5,499 bases of DNA from Promethearchaeia archaeon. Lineage in GTDB: Archaea > Asgardarchaeota > Lokiarchaeia > Sigyniarchaeales > SOKP01. The position numbers and the translations under genes were made by a program. A model generated the notes under the pieces. It did no database searches. It worked only from the letters and a program-made list of their open reading frames with translations, and was not told the origin of the DNA. Positions 4,494 to 5,499 of this stretch are shown piece by piece (within the stretch, counting starts at the first letter, position 1; each line of letters begins with the position of its first letter). The stretch is taken from assembly GCA_029856295.1 (NCBI GenBank), contig JAHQWS010000173.1, forward strand, positions 1 to 5,499, in the 5' to 3' direction.

Positions 4494-5499
4494 TATTGTT
4501 CAACTCCATTACTAGTTGCTATTTGATAAGCATCAGTATCTTCATTAATTAGGATTTGCATTAGTTTTTCCTCCCTACCCGGTGCTAGGACGAACATTGT
4601 TCCTCCAAAACCAGAACCATTAATTTTTGCCCCTAATGCTCCAGAGTCTATACAAGCAGAGATTATTCTATCTATTTTAGGTGTTGAAATTTTTATATGT
4701 TCACTTAGCTCTGTTTGATGCTTGTTCAAAAGTTGACCTAGTTGATAATAGAAATTATGGATCTCATCAGAATTTGGAGATTGTATTTTTTTTTTTTGCC
4801 ATTCAAGGATTATGTTTTTTGCTGATAAAGTTAGATCCCTATTAATAATATTACCAATTATTTTTTCTTGGTATGCTTTATTAAGACTTGGCAATATAGG
4901 TTTAATATCTTCAAGATTAGTGTGAAATTCTTTAAATTTTGGCATAACCTCTCTTAAAGATTTAAAGGCTTCTTTGGATAACGTTTTTACCCTACGGAGA
5001 TCTTCGACTGTATCTTTTTTTTCTTTAGAATCTCCTAAAACAAAACCATCTAGCTTCATGGGGATCTCAATTACTTCTGAAATGCTTTCAGTAGGTTTTA
5101 GGAAAATGATGTCACCATAGATAGAAGTATAAAAATCCATCTTTCCTCCTGCCTCTCCAAATTCGGCTACTTCTGTCTGGTATCCAATATCAGCGAGCTC
5201 CATTTTACTTATTTTTTCCCCCGAAATTAAATTTAAAAAACTAAGCCATGCGATAACAAAAGCAGAAGAGCTAGCAGCTCCAGCATTAATAGGAATATCT
5301 CCAGTAATTTTGATATGATAACCCTTATTAAACCTTATACTTTTCCTTAAAAATTGATTATAACCACTGCGTAAATAATCTCGATTGGATTTATACTCCA
5401 CTTCTTTGTTTTTTAATTGAAATTCTAACTCTTCATCAATATTTGGAAGGTCAACAATAAATTTCGGGACTGAAATTCGTGAAGCTTCTAAATAAATAT
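4490..5499 (-). CDS. Galactokinase-like GHMP sugar kinase, N-terminus beyond the window
   Basis: The frame is open from the right edge (first full codon at 5497) to TGA at 4490, giving 335 residues. A GTG at 5401 is not the start: 32 further codons are open upstream of it. GHMP kinases move the ATP gamma-phosphate to a small hydroxyl; in galactokinases this makes sugar-1-phosphate. Visible motifs are GDIPINAGAASSSAFVIAWL (66-85), the ATP-binding glycine/serine loop; EFGEAGGKMDFYTSIYG (112-128), where galactokinases have GxMDQ with the catalytic Asp, here about 121; and GALGAKINGSGFGGTMFVL (286-304), the C-terminal motif. The galactose-contacting GEHTDYNG-like segment would lie outside the window. 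The loop has Ala-Ala-Ser where Gly-Leu-Ser is usual, and Phe follows MD instead of Gln, so the substrate may not be galactose. A heptose, arabinose or uronic acid kinase is possible. A decayed nucleotidyltransferase follows at its stop. Confidence 0.87.
   Translation of the reverse strand, partial: IYLEASRISVPKFIVDLPNIDEELEFQLKNKEVEYKSNRDYLRSGYNQFLRKSIRFNKGYHIKITGDIPINAGAASSSAFVIAWLSFLNLISGEKISKMELADIGYQTEVAEFGEAGGKMDFYTSIYGDIIFLKPTESISEVIEIPMKLDGFVLGDSKEKKDTVEDLRRVKTLSKEAFKSLREVMPKFKEFHTNLEDIKPILPSLNKAYQEKIIGNIINRDLTLSAKNIILEWQKKKIQSPNSDEIHNFYYQLGQLLNKHQTELSEHIKISTPKIDRIISACIDSGALGAKINGSGFGGTMFVLAPGREEKLMQILINEDTDAYQIATSNGVEQY

Noticed and set aside
5399..5401. GTG as the kinase start
   Set aside because: The frame is open for 32 more codons to the window edge, and a start here would leave the N-terminal sugar-binding part missing.
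1..5499. CRISPR array, tRNA or rRNA
   Set aside because: No regularly spaced repeats and no cloverleaf or rRNA-like sequence were seen on either strand.

Overview
The window is AT-rich DNA that is probably archaeal. Several genes have TATA-like boxes about 27-35 bases ahead of the start codon and no clear Shine-Dalgarno site, which suggests leaderless or short-leader transcripts. DUF169 and a membrane-anchored PHP protein also fit archaea. An Asgard-type genome is possible, but that is inference; no rRNA or other marker is present.

Layout, left to right: (1) the N-terminal 55 codons of a small membrane protein on the minus strand, running off the left edge; (2) a 194-base divergent promoter region; (3) a DUF169 gene (+); (4) directly behind it, a short broken N-terminus of an isochorismatase-family hydrolase; (5) a convergent, complete pirin gene (-); (6) a sugar-phosphate nucleotidyltransferase gene (-); (7) a region upstream of it made of decayed kinase sequence; (8) a PHP-family phosphoesterase with membrane segments (+); (9) a decayed nucleotidyltransferase N-terminus (-); (10) a galactokinase-like GHMP kinase (-), running off the right edge.

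The main point is the relation between items 6-10. The complete kinase is followed at its stop codon by a broken stub of a nucleotidyltransferase. The complete nucleotidyltransferase is preceded at its start codon by broken pieces of the same kinase family, including an exact 17-base match to the intact kinase gene. The window therefore seems to hold two copies of a kinase-nucleotidyltransferase gene pair that decayed reciprocally: one copy kept the kinase, the other kept the transferase. The PHP gene, on the opposite strand, now sits between them. The two surviving genes could still form one pathway (sugar to sugar-1-phosphate to NDP-sugar), but no longer as adjacent coupled genes.

Pirin and DUF169 have no evident link to this pathway. 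With three gene stubs in 5.5 kb, this is a locus where genes are being lost and rearranged.
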